Source of the DNA: Planococcus citri
Taxonomy: Eukaryota > Arthropoda > Insecta > Hemiptera > Pseudococcidae
Length of the DNA stretch: 64,000 bases
Direction: 5' to 3'
Assembly: GCF_950023065.1 (NCBI RefSeq)
Contig: NC_088680.1
Location: 44,876,559-44,940,558 of the forward strand
Positions 9,801-23,240 of this stretch are shown here, piece by piece. The notes below the pieces were generated by a model. It saw nothing but the letters and a program-made list of their open reading frames with translations, made no database searches and was not told where the DNA came from. The position numbers and the translations under genes were made by a program. Each line of letters opens with the position of its first letter. Positions within the stretch are counted from its first letter, which is position 1.

Positions 9801-12525
9801 ATCCACAATCACAAATCTGAAATGACCATTTATGGGGGCTACTCGAATCAATTTGACTAAAAATTCTCAAGTCAGAAATGATGAGGAGAAGATGAGTGTT
9901 TTGATGAGGGGGATACAAGTCAGAATACACAGGGAAAAATTGCTCAAACTATCCTTTTTGGATACATTAAAATACATTTCCATGCAATTTTTTTGAATGC
10001 ATTTTTTTCTCTAAAATTTTTTTCGCGGTTGGTCAATAAAAAAAGTAATTTTTGGATTCTTTACCCACCTCTCTCAATTTCTAATTAATCATCTTCAAAA
10101 AAATTCTATTCAAAAGTCAATGATCAAAGGTTGAATTTTAATCATTTTTTACATCAATCTATATTGTCAAATAGAATGAGGGAAAGGGGCTCATATACGA
10201 ATCCAACAGACTACATCTTGGAACACTCTTCGTCGTTTAGAAAACAGAAAAGTCAGGGTAATTATCGTTCTTACATCTAACTGAACTCGTAGATAGTTCC
10301 GAGAATTGCACAGCAAAAAAAAAACGAGACCCGAGCCGGCTTGCCAAAGTATACATTCGGGCTTGCAGCGAGTTAATTTATTCTCCTTGGAACGAGCAAG
10401 GTAGAAATTACGTGTAGTTTGCTAATTATACGTTATTAATGTACAAATCACTATCGGCGACTTTGTCGGGAGGTGTCCTGCGTAAAAAAGATGGAATATG
10501 TAAAATACACTTAATTTTCTTCTTGGCAATGGTTCCCAAATCGTTTACACATGTGTGTGTGTGACAATGTTAGCCGCTTTTAAAAAACTGAGGCCTGCTA
10601 TATCCAAATCATCGACCAACGGAGCCGGAAAGTGGTGCTTTGCGCGAAACGACTCGGATGGCGAAGAAATTTGCGCTCAAAGAGTAAAATTTACGAGCTT
10701 TCAAAAAACACGCCGTATAATTTACGAGTTTCTTTTCGATGCTGCTGATGGTGAAAATAACTCGAATTTTTTATGAAGGCGAAGAGAAAAAAAATACGAA
10801 ACGTACCCGAGCGCACACAAAGTGAATAAGATCATTTTGCAAAGAGAGTAGAATAGTGATGTACATAGAAAATTGACGACGACGACGACGATTGCCCTGG
10901 CTGTTACTTTGCTACATTCGTTATACTTATTTATAAATATTTAAACTACTCGTACTAAGAAGCCCGTTTGGACTAAACAACGCTGTAATTTATATGAAAT
11001 AATGAGATGCGTTGACATGCACAGCAAATCCTTGCTGTCTCGGTTTAATCCCGTTTGCGCATTTTTTCCCTCCTTCTCAACTCAACTATCGAGTCTTACA
11101 TACTAATTTACATGTTTGCGAAAATGTATACACAGCTATACGCTAGGTAAGCTTTGAAAGATGAAAAAAAAACGGCCATAAAATATTCGAACGATAACCG
11201 AACATTTTACGCTACCGAGTTCACTATATATAATATGTATAATTTCTGTCCGGTAATTAAAATAATCCAACGAAGAACGAGTTTTTTGACAGGATATGAT
11301 ATAAATTTTCATTAAAACACAAAAAAAGCGAAAATTCCTCTCGTTCGTGGTCAACATGGCACGGGTCCGGAAGATTTTCAACAAATTATTTTCAAACATG
11401 GCTAACGTGATGACAATTCTTCCAATGTCGTCTGTTGGGATCTTGGATAGGTATATTTTAATGGTGTAGGTGATTTGAATATTTCAGTAATTCACCTATC
11501 TTCGTCAGGTTTTTGAAAAAGAAAAATCTTCGTATAGAATATCGCATTTCTCGAGCACCTAAAGTTTCGTTGAGATTTATATAATGCACGTTAATTAACA
11601 TAATGTCGAACATAGATCCAATCAAAGATAAGATCTTGAAGAAAATACATCGTAGGTATAGAAATATACAAGCATGTTGTCGAAAAAAGACATTAGATTG
11701 GGTGACAAGTGTTGACCAAATGTAACCACATCGTTGAATATGGGCACTGGGCTGGTAAAAGCTGCTCGACGATGCGGTAAGTCAAGTAATTATAAACCTG
11801 CTCAAATTTATGACGCTGGTGTGGGCGAGATTTTCAGCAAACTGATTGGTTTCACAGCTTTGATATTACCTCAAGGTATGGAAGAATTATAAATAGTGAC
11901 AGTAGAGGTAGATATATCTGTGGAGTTTAATCTCTCAATTATCTTTTTTGAATTTTTATTTTGTGTTTAAATTGCCTATTTAATGAGATTAGATCCAGCA
12001 GTAGGATGTTACAAAGTTGCTGGAAATGTATTGACCTTGAGTAGAGAAATTCTCCTTCATGTTTTGAAGAAGACAGCTCACAGCCTCATCTCTTGAATTT
12101 CGAAGTAAAAACAATATTAAGATTCATTCGTTCTCCCTTTCTTCCTGTATACACATCTTAAATAATTTGAAATAAAGAACTCTTTTCAAAAAATGGGGAT
12201 GAAAATCCAGAAAAAATCAGTGTCTTGAAAAATTGTCTCAAAGAAAGTTCGATGATTACGAAAAAATGTTTTTAGTGCTTCGTGCACTGGGAATTTCCAT
12301 TTATCACAATGATTGTTAATTTTTTTATTTTTTTTTGAAAATGAAGATTTTTAATTTACATGGCTAGAAAAAATCCAATTTTATTTCAAAATACATATTT
12401 TAATGATCCATTTTTTGTTCAAGTACAAATTCTGCAGGTATTAAGTGAAAGTATAATTTTAAGCTTTTTCACTTTTCGTGATCAACTTTTTGCCCATCAT
12501 TAAAACCACTATTTTTTCTTTGCTT
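9801..12525. other. Non-coding, including a complex CpG-containing island (about 10250-11700)
   Basis: About 10250-11700 is less homopolymer-rich than its surroundings and contains many CpG dinucleotides and a (GAC)n microsatellite at 10876-10891. An open frame of 73 codons (10555-10776) lies in it but shows no domain and no clear exon context. I regard the island as candidate single-copy regulatory DNA, without proof. Confidence 0.45.
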
Positions 12526-12926
12526 GTTTCAATTGAAGAGTGATATTCCAAAACTCGCTTTGTCCATTTTTATCAAAGTTGGGTTTTCAGTGGTACCTGG
12601 TAGATGAAGTATTAACTCACATTCCTACATCATCAACCTACCAAAATGAGGTGTTAAACTCACCTAAATAGCCAATTCACTAAAAATTAAAAAAAAAATA
12701 ACGTTCCAAAACGCGTTTTGTCCATTTTTATTGAAATTTTTTTCAGCAGTATTTAGTGGATGAAATGTATACCTACACTCCTACATCATAAATCCACCCA
12801 AATAAAGTGCTAAACTCGCCTAAAAAGCCAATTTACCCGTTTAAAGGGAAACTGTTTTTCCTCTCTCCTGAAAAGTTGTGAAAATGGACAAAGCGAGTTT
12901 TGGAATATCACTCTTCAATTTGAAAC
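12526..12926. mobile_element. Inverted-repeat element with perfect 39-bp arms
   Basis: The 39 bases at 12532-12570 (starting ATTGAAGAGTGATATTCC) are repeated exactly in reverse complement at 12881-12919. The similarity extends outward a few bases (GTTTCAA) with a one-base indel. A second, diverged copy of the arm's inner part lies near 12703-12730 in direct orientation, giving an internal duplication of about 170 bases with similar following sequence. There is no transposase frame and no clear target duplication. It is probably a MITE. Confidence 0.75.
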
Positions 12927-13990
12927 CTCCAAGAGTGTGGCTATTTTTTTTAGGCAAGTTTATTAAAAGTAAAAAAAAAAAATCATTTTGAGTGGGCATT
13001 TAAAATTTTTACTTTGAAATTTCTATTATTGGCCTTAACCCTTTCGGCTACGAGACAAACTGACGGATAAAACTTGAAGTGCTTTAAACTGAGTGAGGTC
13101 GGTTGCTGCCCAGAACTCAAAATTTGCTGGAAATCGCACATTCAGAAAGTATTCATGTCACAAATGGCAATAAACCTTAAATTGACTATTTTTCGATTTA
13201 TGACACCGAATACCATTATAAATCAAAATCAAGCCTTCTGAGGCATCTGATATTTCAATATGAAAATATTGATAACAAGCATTTTTGAAAATAGAAAAAA
13301 AGATAAGCTAAAATGAAATAAGTTTGCGTAAAAAAAGAAATTTTTGAAGAAAAACAAGGCTTGCGACTTCAGACGGTTAGTCAAACTGCAAATGTTTGAA
13401 GGTGATTGCTTGTGGGAGGATTAAAATTGATGGAAAATGAAATTGCTTAAAATATATGGACTAGTTAGTTAGATGACCAGATAAGCATTTCTTTGAAAAA
13501 CTTTTTAATTTGGTTCTTATTTCGAGTAAGTAAGTACATTATTATTTTTAAGGATCCGAATTTTTCAAAAAATTCATTTTAGGAATTTCCCATTTGTCAC
13601 TGAATTTTAAGGCTTACTTTCGATGTGAGTGAAAAAATTTGTAAGACCACCTGTTTGTGTTCATTTTTTTCAAATAAAATTCAAGTATAAAAAGTACTTT
13701 TGACCCGTCAAGAATTGTAGAGTATTTTTTTTTTGGAAAATTGAAGCTTTTCTTTGATCATTGGACTGGAAGAGGACCTGAAAAAAGAATGATAGCTCAC
13801 ATATTATGTATAACAAGAATACGTAGTAAGTTTATGTGTACAACTAACCACTGCCAATTAAATTTTCAGGCTTAACACAATGTATTTTTTTTTTTTGAGA
13901 AATTTGGGCTCATTAAAAATTATTTTTGATTTTAGATGAAATTCAACCAGAAAAAACATTTTCTGGGGGAATGCATTGCATTGAATTGCG
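12927..13990. other. AT-rich non-coding sequence
   Basis: No gene, RNA or bounded element recognised. The sequence is dominated by short A/T runs. Confidence 0.5.
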
Positions 13991-13997
13991 AAAAAAA

Positions 13998-14790
13998 GTC
14001 GGAGAATTTTGACCAAAATTAGTGAGGACCTTCATTTTTTGAGTTGAAGTCACTAGGAAAAAATGTTAGCCCCCCAAGTTGTTCCTGGAAGACAGATATG
14101 GATCCTCAAGAAAGATCATTTTCAAAATCCATGGTTTTTTCGTTTTGGTCCTCACTGAACCTGTTTAAGGAAAATTGCCCAATTCCAAATAAAAGTACAT
14201 AGGTACGAGTACTTATAGTTCAGATTTTTCGTTGACCTAGGCCTTTGCCGTCAAAATTTAAGGCTATCTATTTTTAAAGTTTTGCTGAGCAATTGAAAAT
14301 TTACAAATTACTTATTTTCGAGTAGGGGTAACCAGACACTTTCCCGAATGTTTTTTCCCCGAATACAAATTTTCCAAAAACAAAAATCCCGAATTCTTTT
14401 TCCCGAATCCAGAAAAGAACAAAATATTTTTTAAAATAAGCAAATGATGAGTAATTATTTGTAAATTTTCAATCACTCTGTACTCTGTAAAAACCCTAAA
14501 AGTGGTCTTGGATTTTAATGGGAATTTTGCTTACATCGACGCAGAACCTCTAATATTATATTTCGGAAATGAGTCATTTTTCCAAAAACAGTTTGAGCCG
14601 AAGCTGAGAGCGAAAAAAAAACACGATTCTATCGAAAATGCCTCCTCTTTTGAAAGCTCTCAATATCTCCCCTTCATAAACACTTCTGAGACTGAAAATT
14701 TTCTGGGTGACTTCCAAATAGAAATAAAGGCCTCCACTAAATTTTAGTAATCCTTTTGACATTTTTTTCCTATACCTGAAAATATTACGA
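13998..14790. repeat. Palindromic dispersed repeat, copy 1
   Basis: The left arm (about 13998-14310) begins AAGTCGGAGAATTTTGACC and includes GTGAGGACCTTC and GGATCCTCAA. The right arm (about 14480-14760) matches it in reverse complement and contains CCCTAAAAGTGGTCTTGG. Both arms are homologous to the element at 34035-34830. The centre (about 14330-14410) holds a short array of CCCGAAT words that is absent from the 34-kb copy and is probably a local expansion. Open frames on both strands of the right arm (14502-14747 plus, 14574-14801 minus) follow the homology but have no known domain. Confidence 0.65.
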
Positions 14791-14829
14791 GTGTCTTCCA
14801 TAATCCGATCAACGTCTCAATGGATGAGA

Positions 14830-17800
14830 AGTTGAGATTGTCATTAAGTGACAATTAGAATTTAATTTTGAAAAATGATTGATGTATAAACACGATCAAG
14901 AAATTTTGAATATTTTTCGAAAAATTAACAAAGAAACATGTTTTTTTTTTAAAAATTTAACTCTTCAAGTTTAGTTTAATTTTTTTTATAAGAAAAAATC
15001 CGGGCAAAAGGGTGGTATATTTTTTTTAAGTGAGTGGAGGAGAAGGGCAACTGGGTAAGGCAAGTTTTTGGTACCAACTAGTTTCCAGTTTTTGTACAAA
15101 TAAGTAACAGCTGTCTGGATAAAATGGTAAATGAGGAGCTCAACTGCTGAGGAATAAGTAAGGCGAATTTTTCTTGAAGAATTTCTTCAAAATTGAGTTA
15201 ACTAGGAATTTCGTTGGTAACTTGTTGCATTTTGCTCGAATGAAATATAACCAAAACGTAATAATAATTTATTGAAATACACACATTATTAAGTAAAACG
15301 ATCCATTTGCAACATTAATTCATTTTCTTCCAAGCTCCAAGCTTATATGGAAAAGTTATCTATCGAATATTCTGACAATTATCACTGCAAAATTATTCTT
15401 CAATAACAAAGTTCTCACCAAATTGTTGGTAATCGGAAAAGTGTGTTGAAAATTACATAGCCGGTTGTTTTCTGCGCATAATACGCCAAGCAACAGTTTT
15501 CAAACTTGTAACCCAGAAAACAGAACAGTTCCATACCTACAAAATATAGGTAGGTTTTTTTTGCACATTTTCATCAAGTTTCAAGTACATAGTGGGGAAG
15601 GCAGGTACCTTACCTACATTACATTGTATTTAAATATCATTATCGAAGCCAGTTGGTATTTTCCGCTCATTTACTCTTAAATATAATTTCTTGAAATTTT
15701 TTCAAAAACAAATTGGTCGTTATTTGTTTTTTTTTCGCGTGGTTGTTCAAGTTCTTCAAGTGTTGATGTTTGACTCATTCCTGTAATGAGAAAAAAACGA
15801 CATACTGTATTAATACCCACATAATTACACATATTTTCCTTATTTTCACATAAATCAGCTATTTATGATGCAAAAATTAATATTTCTATCGACGAGTCTT
15901 CTTTTTAAAAAATTTCAACGAATTTTCAAATAAAGAATTTCTTCGAATGGTTGCTACCTGGCTACACGTAAATATAAGTAAGTACATTACATACATAGGT
16001 ATATGAGTCAAATGCATTCGGTATTTTTGCTTTTCTTATAATATAACATCGCGTGTTAGAGTCGAGAAAGGAGACGAGAGGTTAGCCCCGATAAGTGCAA
16101 GTGCACAGGTAAATTTATACACGTGTAAGGCCAAATGCACGGGGTATATTTGTGAAAAGAAATTAACGAATTATTTTCATTAGTAAAATGACGACGTTGT
16201 TTTCCGCTTAAGTAATGTAAATTTTACCCCATGCTGAGGTTTGAGCGAAAATTTACGTTACTTTTCTCTCCATCTCCTTTTTTTTTTTTTTTCATCAGCT
16301 CGACAACTCGACCATGTTGTAACTTACTTGACAAACTTATATGCAACACGCGCTGTGCTAAATGTAGGTACTTATGAAGTTTTCCTCTTGATTTTTTTTT
16401 TTAGTCAGAAGGTCTTTTTTTTTCTTAGGCTATTAGGAATATATTGTTTTATTGATGGTAACACAAATCGAGAAAGTGTTAAATCACTATAGCGATGAAT
16501 TTGATCTGTTAGATGTGATTTACTGGCTATTAAGTGGCGGCGATGTATGTGTATTTTTTATATTATTTTCAACGGTAACAATAACCGACCGACGGATGTT
16601 TACACTTGGAATCGCGTAAAATGTTTTATGGAATTGGTAATATCGTCGTAAATTAACTTTATTACGCGGTTCTGGTTAGTTACTGAATTAAAGTGGTTTA
16701 TTTGGAAGTATAAATATTTTAGACGAGGTTTTCATCATTTCATTGTGTAACATGATATACCTGACTGTGTGAATTGGATGCGATTTTTATAGGGATGGAC
16801 AATTGACCTTATCGATTCTCTTCGTCCTGTTGTTGGAAATAAATGAGGAGTTGTTGGATTTTTCGATAATGTCTTCATTTTCCATAGCCAAGCCTTTGCA
16901 AAGGGCTTCAAAGGGGTATTTTAACAAATTTTTAAACAATTTTGGTGAAAATTTTTCATTTCAAAACAATGTAAAACCGATCAGAGTTAGGCTCAGCTGG
17001 TTTTTATGGAACTCTCTGTACTTGAGAAACGTTTTCGTCTGCACCATTTATTATTAAGAAAACGTTGAAATACGAGAATATTGAAACCTTTATGCAGCTC
17101 TGTACACAACACAGATGCCGAAATAATAATAAGACATAAATTTTAATAATACACTTCGCTACTCGACGACATGTCTATGTATAGCAGAGCGCAAGTTTAA
17201 TCAACTAGAACGGTATTTTTGTCCATTGAGAGAAGTGCCTGCTATTGGCATACTACGTACTTACATATTGAACTTTGAAAACGTGTATTCAAACCGATAT
17301 TCTGGTGTTGTACCCCATTTGCTTAATTTATATCTAGCTCTAGTGCTCACGTCTTTAGTATATATAGGAGAGGAGACATTGTTGCAGAGCTACACTAATA
17401 ATGCTACGGTTGATGGAAAACTGTAGTCGTTATGTGTGTTTCGTATACAAGAGGAGAAAAAAATACATAGTAGAAGAGGAAAAAAAGAAATACAAAACCG
17501 ATTAAAATAATGTCTATTATACGAATGTTGCGGCTGTTGAATGCACTATGGACGACAATATCGTAAATAACAACTCGACCGAAATACCAGTTCGTCATTT
17601 GAGCGAAAGAATTTAAACGTCTTGGAAAACGAGCGTTGTAAATTTTTTCAAAATGTTTCTAGTCGTTTTAAAAAATCTCCACGAGGATTATTTTAATGAA
17701 AATTTAATTCTATACGCGATCAAATTAATTGGGAACATCGATCGGATATACGTGATATGGTAGCGATGAAATTTATATACCCATAGCCAGATGTAGGTAT

Positions 17801-18600
17801 TCTATATGCATCCATAAGTAGGTGGATATTAGTATAAACATATGTGCGATGGGTGAGATTTTAAACACCGACAAATTTTCATCAACGGAAGGAATTCCTA
17901 CTGCGTGAAGTGCCTCACTCAGTAGATTGGTTGACAGAGACAAAATGAAAGTGTGTGCAAGATTACCATAATAGGTACCTTACCTATATACGTCTTGTAG
18001 ATCATACCGAGTCGTGCTGTTTTTTTGGAAATTAACCCCCGAGAGCTTCGAGTTGCGTCACACTCTAGAGTCCAAATTTCGATTTGTGCGATAAAAATAC
18101 AAATTATTTCGCCATAAATTTTCATTTAAAATGATAAAAAGATGAAAAATGCTTCGAACGAAAACATCGCGTGATTTTATTACGACGATTAAGTCGCCAT
18201 AAATTCAACCGTCACGCGATAGGCGATCAGATTTTTGTGACTGTGAGGTTTCTCTAGGTGTATTTTGGTACCTTGTGTTTTTTTCCCGGACGTGGACTGC
18301 GAAATGGTGGGATGGATTTTTGATTAAGAGAGAATTATTGCTGTGTAGTCCATAATGACTGGGAATTGTTTTGTTCGAGAATGGAAAAATAAATTAATGA
18401 GTGAATGAAAGAAAACAAATTTATTGAAAGCGTCAAAAAATCCTGTTTGAAAATGATTTTTTTTTTATAGATTCACCAAAGAAAATAGAATTAAAAATTG
18501 TCTTATATACTGAAGGTTGGCTAAACTTTGATGCCTTTGCAAAAAATAATCAGATATTTTGAATTTCTTATCAAAATCTCATTTGGCGTAATTAGTTAGC
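14830..18600. other. Non-coding, mostly complex single-copy-looking sequence
   Basis: From about 15900 to 18300 the sequence has more CpG and fewer long A/T runs than the repeat blocks. Several 60-85 codon open frames occur but none has a recognisable domain or convincing splice context. No RNA gene found. Confidence 0.4.
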
Positions 18601-20930
18601 CATAATAGGGTGCACTTTATTTCGGAAAGTTGGAATTTTTCACCTTCTATCTAATATTCTCACTGCCGAAGTTGGAAAAAGTAAAAAAAAAAAAAAGTAA
18701 ATACTGAAGTCTGAACAATTTTTTTGGAAATTTTTCAATTTTAGTACAATCCCTTTTGAATCGCCTTTTTCTCAATAGAAAACTTCCCTCGGTTTCCTTA
18801 AACAATATTGGTCCCTTGATACTTTATAGGGGGTGCCCTTGGTGCCCAAAATGGGAAAAAATCAATGAAATAAATTTATTATAATTTTTTCATAAATTTT
18901 AAAAAGTCTCTTCCAAGTAGAAAATTTTCTTTGATCATTTTTTCTTGAAAAGGAGGTTATTCAAGAAAATTGTGAGACAGGGATTGAAATTTAAAGAAAT
19001 TTACTCATTTTATTTTATATAGGTAAGGTACCTATTATTTTTTAGAACAAATCTGAGCATTCTCTTTTAAGGGTATTAACACTGTTTGAGGAAATCAAGG
19101 GAGGTTATTTTTCCAGCAGTGGGTCCTTGGAAGGTGAGTTGGACCAGAATTACAAAAATTAAAATTAAAAAAAAACTGTACAGATTCTAATTTTTTATGT
19201 TTTATTTTTTTATAGTTCCTTTCCAACATTACAGGTCTCCATATATGTACTTATGTTGAAAAAAACAACGCCAATTAGGGGGTTGAGAAAGTTTTTCTTA
19301 AACCGGGAGAGGGGGGGTGTATTTGAAAAATTTTTGACGAAGAAATAAGAAATTTTCAAAAAATTCTCTCCGGTTTTGATTTAATTACCTAGGAACTTAG
19401 CCCTTTTTGAAACTTCTTAAAAACTTGATGGCTCCATACCAGAAGGCAAAAAATATAGCTTAGAGGGTCAGTTGAAGTTTCTTCTTTGAAAAGTTTTTTT
19501 TTAAGAAAAATTCTGATGCAGAAAAAGTAAATACTTCGATACTTTTTTTTTCAAATGTGGAAAATTCGGAACAATTTTCTCACTCCAGGTAACAAATTCA
19601 AGCAATGGGAGATTAAAAATTACAACCTTTCAAAGGTACATTTCAAGGTACATTAATATACAAAACCTTAATTGCAGGGACATATCTTATCTTGAAAAAA
19701 CAAAAAAGGTCCTCATAAAAAATATCAAAAACTCCAAGTTTTTAAAAGATTAAAAATTGAAGAGTTTTCTAGATATAAACATTCTAATTATGATGTAACT
19801 TTTTAAAAAAAAGTTGATATGAAAAAATTTATTTTCGAATTTTTTTAAATTGATTTTCTCCTAGGTGTTTGAAATATCGAGGTGTATGTAATAGGTAGGT
19901 AGGTAGGTAGCTAAAAAAGGTATGAAGTAGGTATTTTATCCAAAAGAAAAATTGTTATTCTGGATAAAGAAGAATCATAAGAGCGTCCAAAAATACCCCA
20001 CCTGGCTAAGTTTGAAGTTCTGAATAGGTAATTCCATTTTTCAGGAAATCTTAACAGGTAGGTAGTGAAAGTAGTGATTTTAAAAATGGGTACCTAGTGA
20101 AAGTAGTGAAAAGGTAGTAAATTTAGTCTTCAAATCATCGAAAAAAAAATTAATTTTTGATGAAATTAAAAAATACTTTGTATGTAAACTTTTTTCCAAT
20201 TTCTATTTTTTGAAAAAATTTTCCTGTTGAAAATTTGACTTTTTGAATTTTTTTGTGGAGAGAGGGGGACGAGTGGAGAGATTTCTGAAAATTTGGATGA
20301 AAAAAGGCACCTAATGATAAAAGTAGGTACCTAGTAATTTTTTCAAAAAAAATATCGATTGATTGTTTCGAACTATTTCTGAAGTCCACAGCTGATTTTT
20401 GGATTTTCTGTTTAATGAAAGGTGCCATTAAAAGCATCAAAATGAAATCCAGATCCTCATTTACGAACCCATCAAAGAACCCAAAAATTCATTGGAGGCC
20501 CCAGAACAGCTCGAAATTGCCATCAATCGATTTGGGAATTTGAAATTGGGGCATTAACTAAATTTGAGCTTTATTGTGCCTCAATTTGATCAAAGCTTGA
20601 TTTTTTTCATGAAAAACTGGCCCAAAACATCTACCTACTTATGCATCAATTTTCAAAAAATTAACCAGAAATCAAAAAATGGATCAGTATAGAAATCATT
20701 TTGAGTTTGATTTGTTGCAAGTAATTTCATTCACGCATAAATTCATCTGCAAGCTCATCAAGATGGAAAATCTTTATTTATGGACACCGAATTTCATTTT
20801 GGCTCTTTTTATGACAGTTTTCCCAGAGCCGGAAAATCCAAAAATCTACCGGAGACTCCAAAACAACCTGAAACTGGCACCACTTCATTTGGGAGGTCAA
20901 AATTAAGGTATAAACCTAATTTCATTAAGT
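18601..20930. repeat. AT-rich block of decayed dispersed repeats
   Basis: Degenerate copies of a family with phrases like TTTTTCTTGAAAA and AAATTCTGATGCAGAAA occur near 18950, 19290 and 19500; relatives lie near 29600, 35440-35770 and 53290-53700. Two CTGGAGGCTCCAG-family units lie near 20491 and 20849. A (TAGG)n microsatellite is at 19892-19910. No gene is seen. Confidence 0.5.
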
Positions 20931-23240
20931 ACATATGTGGTAAAAAAAGTTAGTCCACAAATATTTAAGTAATTTGGGATAGGAACAAATGACTTTCATT
21001 GTTATTAATATTTATCGAAATTTTAAAATAGTGATTTCGTGATTGGATACGAGATTACATTTTATCCCAAGAAAGATACCCAACCTGGAGTCCGGCCTAT
21101 TCGAATGCAACCATCGAAAGATGAAAAATGGAAACCAGTTTCGTTGAGCATCTTCGGTGTAAGCATAGATTGGGATTTGGTGTTAAGTATCAACCAATGC
21201 AGTGGGTGGTCTTGCCATACGAATGAAAAATAGCACATTTGCGTATTTTCCCTCTTCAATGTACATACAATGTATCAAACGTGACTTTTTTCGCTATACG
21301 CTATTTACCGACCTAGTACTCTCAAGATGGAGGTGATTTAGACACGACAGAACTCGAAATTTCCCAAAATTACAACCGTCGTTAGTTCACACGCAATGTT
21401 TAGACATTTACATTCGAAATTATAGCCCAGTTTAATCCTTAAACTCCGCCTCGTTTCGTCCTAAAAATAAAGGGTGTTGTGCCTTGTGCCATATGCGTTA
21501 GTCGCAGGCTAACGCGATGAGGCTTCGCTGTAATTAAGAATTTTCCTCGAGCTGGATAAATTTTATAAACTTGCGAGTATATACTTTTTATCTCGAATGA
21601 TGAGCTTTATGCGCTGGCGAAGAAAATTTAATGCTTTTAATTTTATACGCTCGCTAGTACGTTACGTTATATATTTACACTATAAATTTTCTTCAGACTA
21701 TTATTTTCGCTCCCTTGTATACGCATTTTCCTTATTATTAACCAAGTGCTAATTTACCGCCTCGGTATACGTCGCTGGGTAAATACTTTGATGGAAAATT
21801 ATACGTATAAAATGGAAGCGTTGCATTACCAAAATTACAATATTCTTAAATTAACGATAAAAAAAAGCAACGCTCGAATCGAAAAACAGGCTACTGGTTG
21901 AAAATTTCGTCGAAAGAGTTTTCTTTTTTTTCCTTTTGCTTTTATTTTTACGAGTTAGAGTCTCCGGATGAGAAAATTGGTATTCGGCAAATGAAAGTCG
22001 ACGAAATGTTCGTCATATAAAAGTATATTATTTATATTGGATGAGAAAAAGAGGAAAAAAATACTAGCAAATTTCACCGCTATGCCTTCGGAGAACGCGA
22101 TGCAAAAATTTAGCCTTCGTAGATGAGATAAAATAAAAGCCTTTCGAGCGAAAGAAAAAGCTCAATTATGTAAATGGATACTGCTGAGAAACTATTCAGC
22201 TGTGGAAACGAGAAAAAGGCAAAATTTTCGCCATTACCGAGCGAGAATTTAACGGCCACCCGGGGTACTTTTCTTCTTTTTTTTTTTAACGAAAGCTATC
22301 AAAAGAAATTTTCTTCGTTTCGATAAAACTGATGCGAAACTTATTTAGCATGGAAATGAATTGAATTCGCGAGATGGAGTTGATTTAATTTGCATCAGAC
22401 CTGTAATGAGGAGATTGAATGCATTAGGGGTTGAAATTTATCAGCAGTTTACCAGCACGGGGGACTCGATGACTCGAACTGTGTGTAACTGTGTATGTAT
22501 AGTATGTACCTACCTACTCTTGCAATGATTAATAATCTTGGGAAATTAAGAAGACTCATATTTGAATCAAGGTTTTGCCAATGCATCGACATTGATGTAA
22601 TTTATTCGCCCGAGTATGTCTCCGATGAATAAACCTGTCGATGAAAAATGTATACCAAAATACCCAAAAAATTAATTTGTTGGGTATACTTATGTAGGTA
22701 CTTAATTAGGTAGGTACCTATGTTCAGGATGCACTTTTGCTGTAAGTTAATTGAATTGAGGTGTTCGCCTGCAATCGTAAACTGCGATCATTTTTTATCC
22801 ACGAAAAAATCTCTGCTTTGTCTGGCATGATAATTGAAGTTTGCTTATGCATTATACATATTCATTAACGATTAATTTCTGTGCAACTGGCTGACGAGGT
22901 GGGCGATGCATCCACACCACATATGGTATCTGGCGCACTAATAAAGCCGAACGCCAATTACACGTATGCAATTCTTATATATATATGTATTATGTTCCAC
23001 CAAGAAATTCTTTTAGCTGTGCCGACTGCAAACCCAAGTGAAAATGTGGCTTTGAGTTTGATGGCGGCGAATTCATACGGAATGTGTAGGCAGACGAGCG
23101 GAAGTCTGCATCAATTATGCATAAATTCAACGAGAAAAGTGCAATGAATGGCAAATGTTTGAAATGGACTTTGCGTGGTATATAAAATAGATACTGAACT
23201 GTAAAAACTTCAATTCTTTATGAATAAAAGCAGTTTGATA
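20931..23240. other. Complex CpG-containing island, no recognised gene
   Basis: This is one of the clearest stretches of non-repetitive texture, with many CpG and few homopolymers, especially 21280-22480 and 22860-23160. An 88-codon plus-strand open frame (22881-23147) has relatively balanced composition but no domain I recognise. Candidate conserved non-coding DNA or an unrecognised exon; sequence alone cannot decide. Confidence 0.4.

Noticed and set aside
22881..23147. 88-codon plus-strand frame of balanced composition
   Set aside because: No recognisable family. It could be an exon, but I cannot support that from sequence alone.
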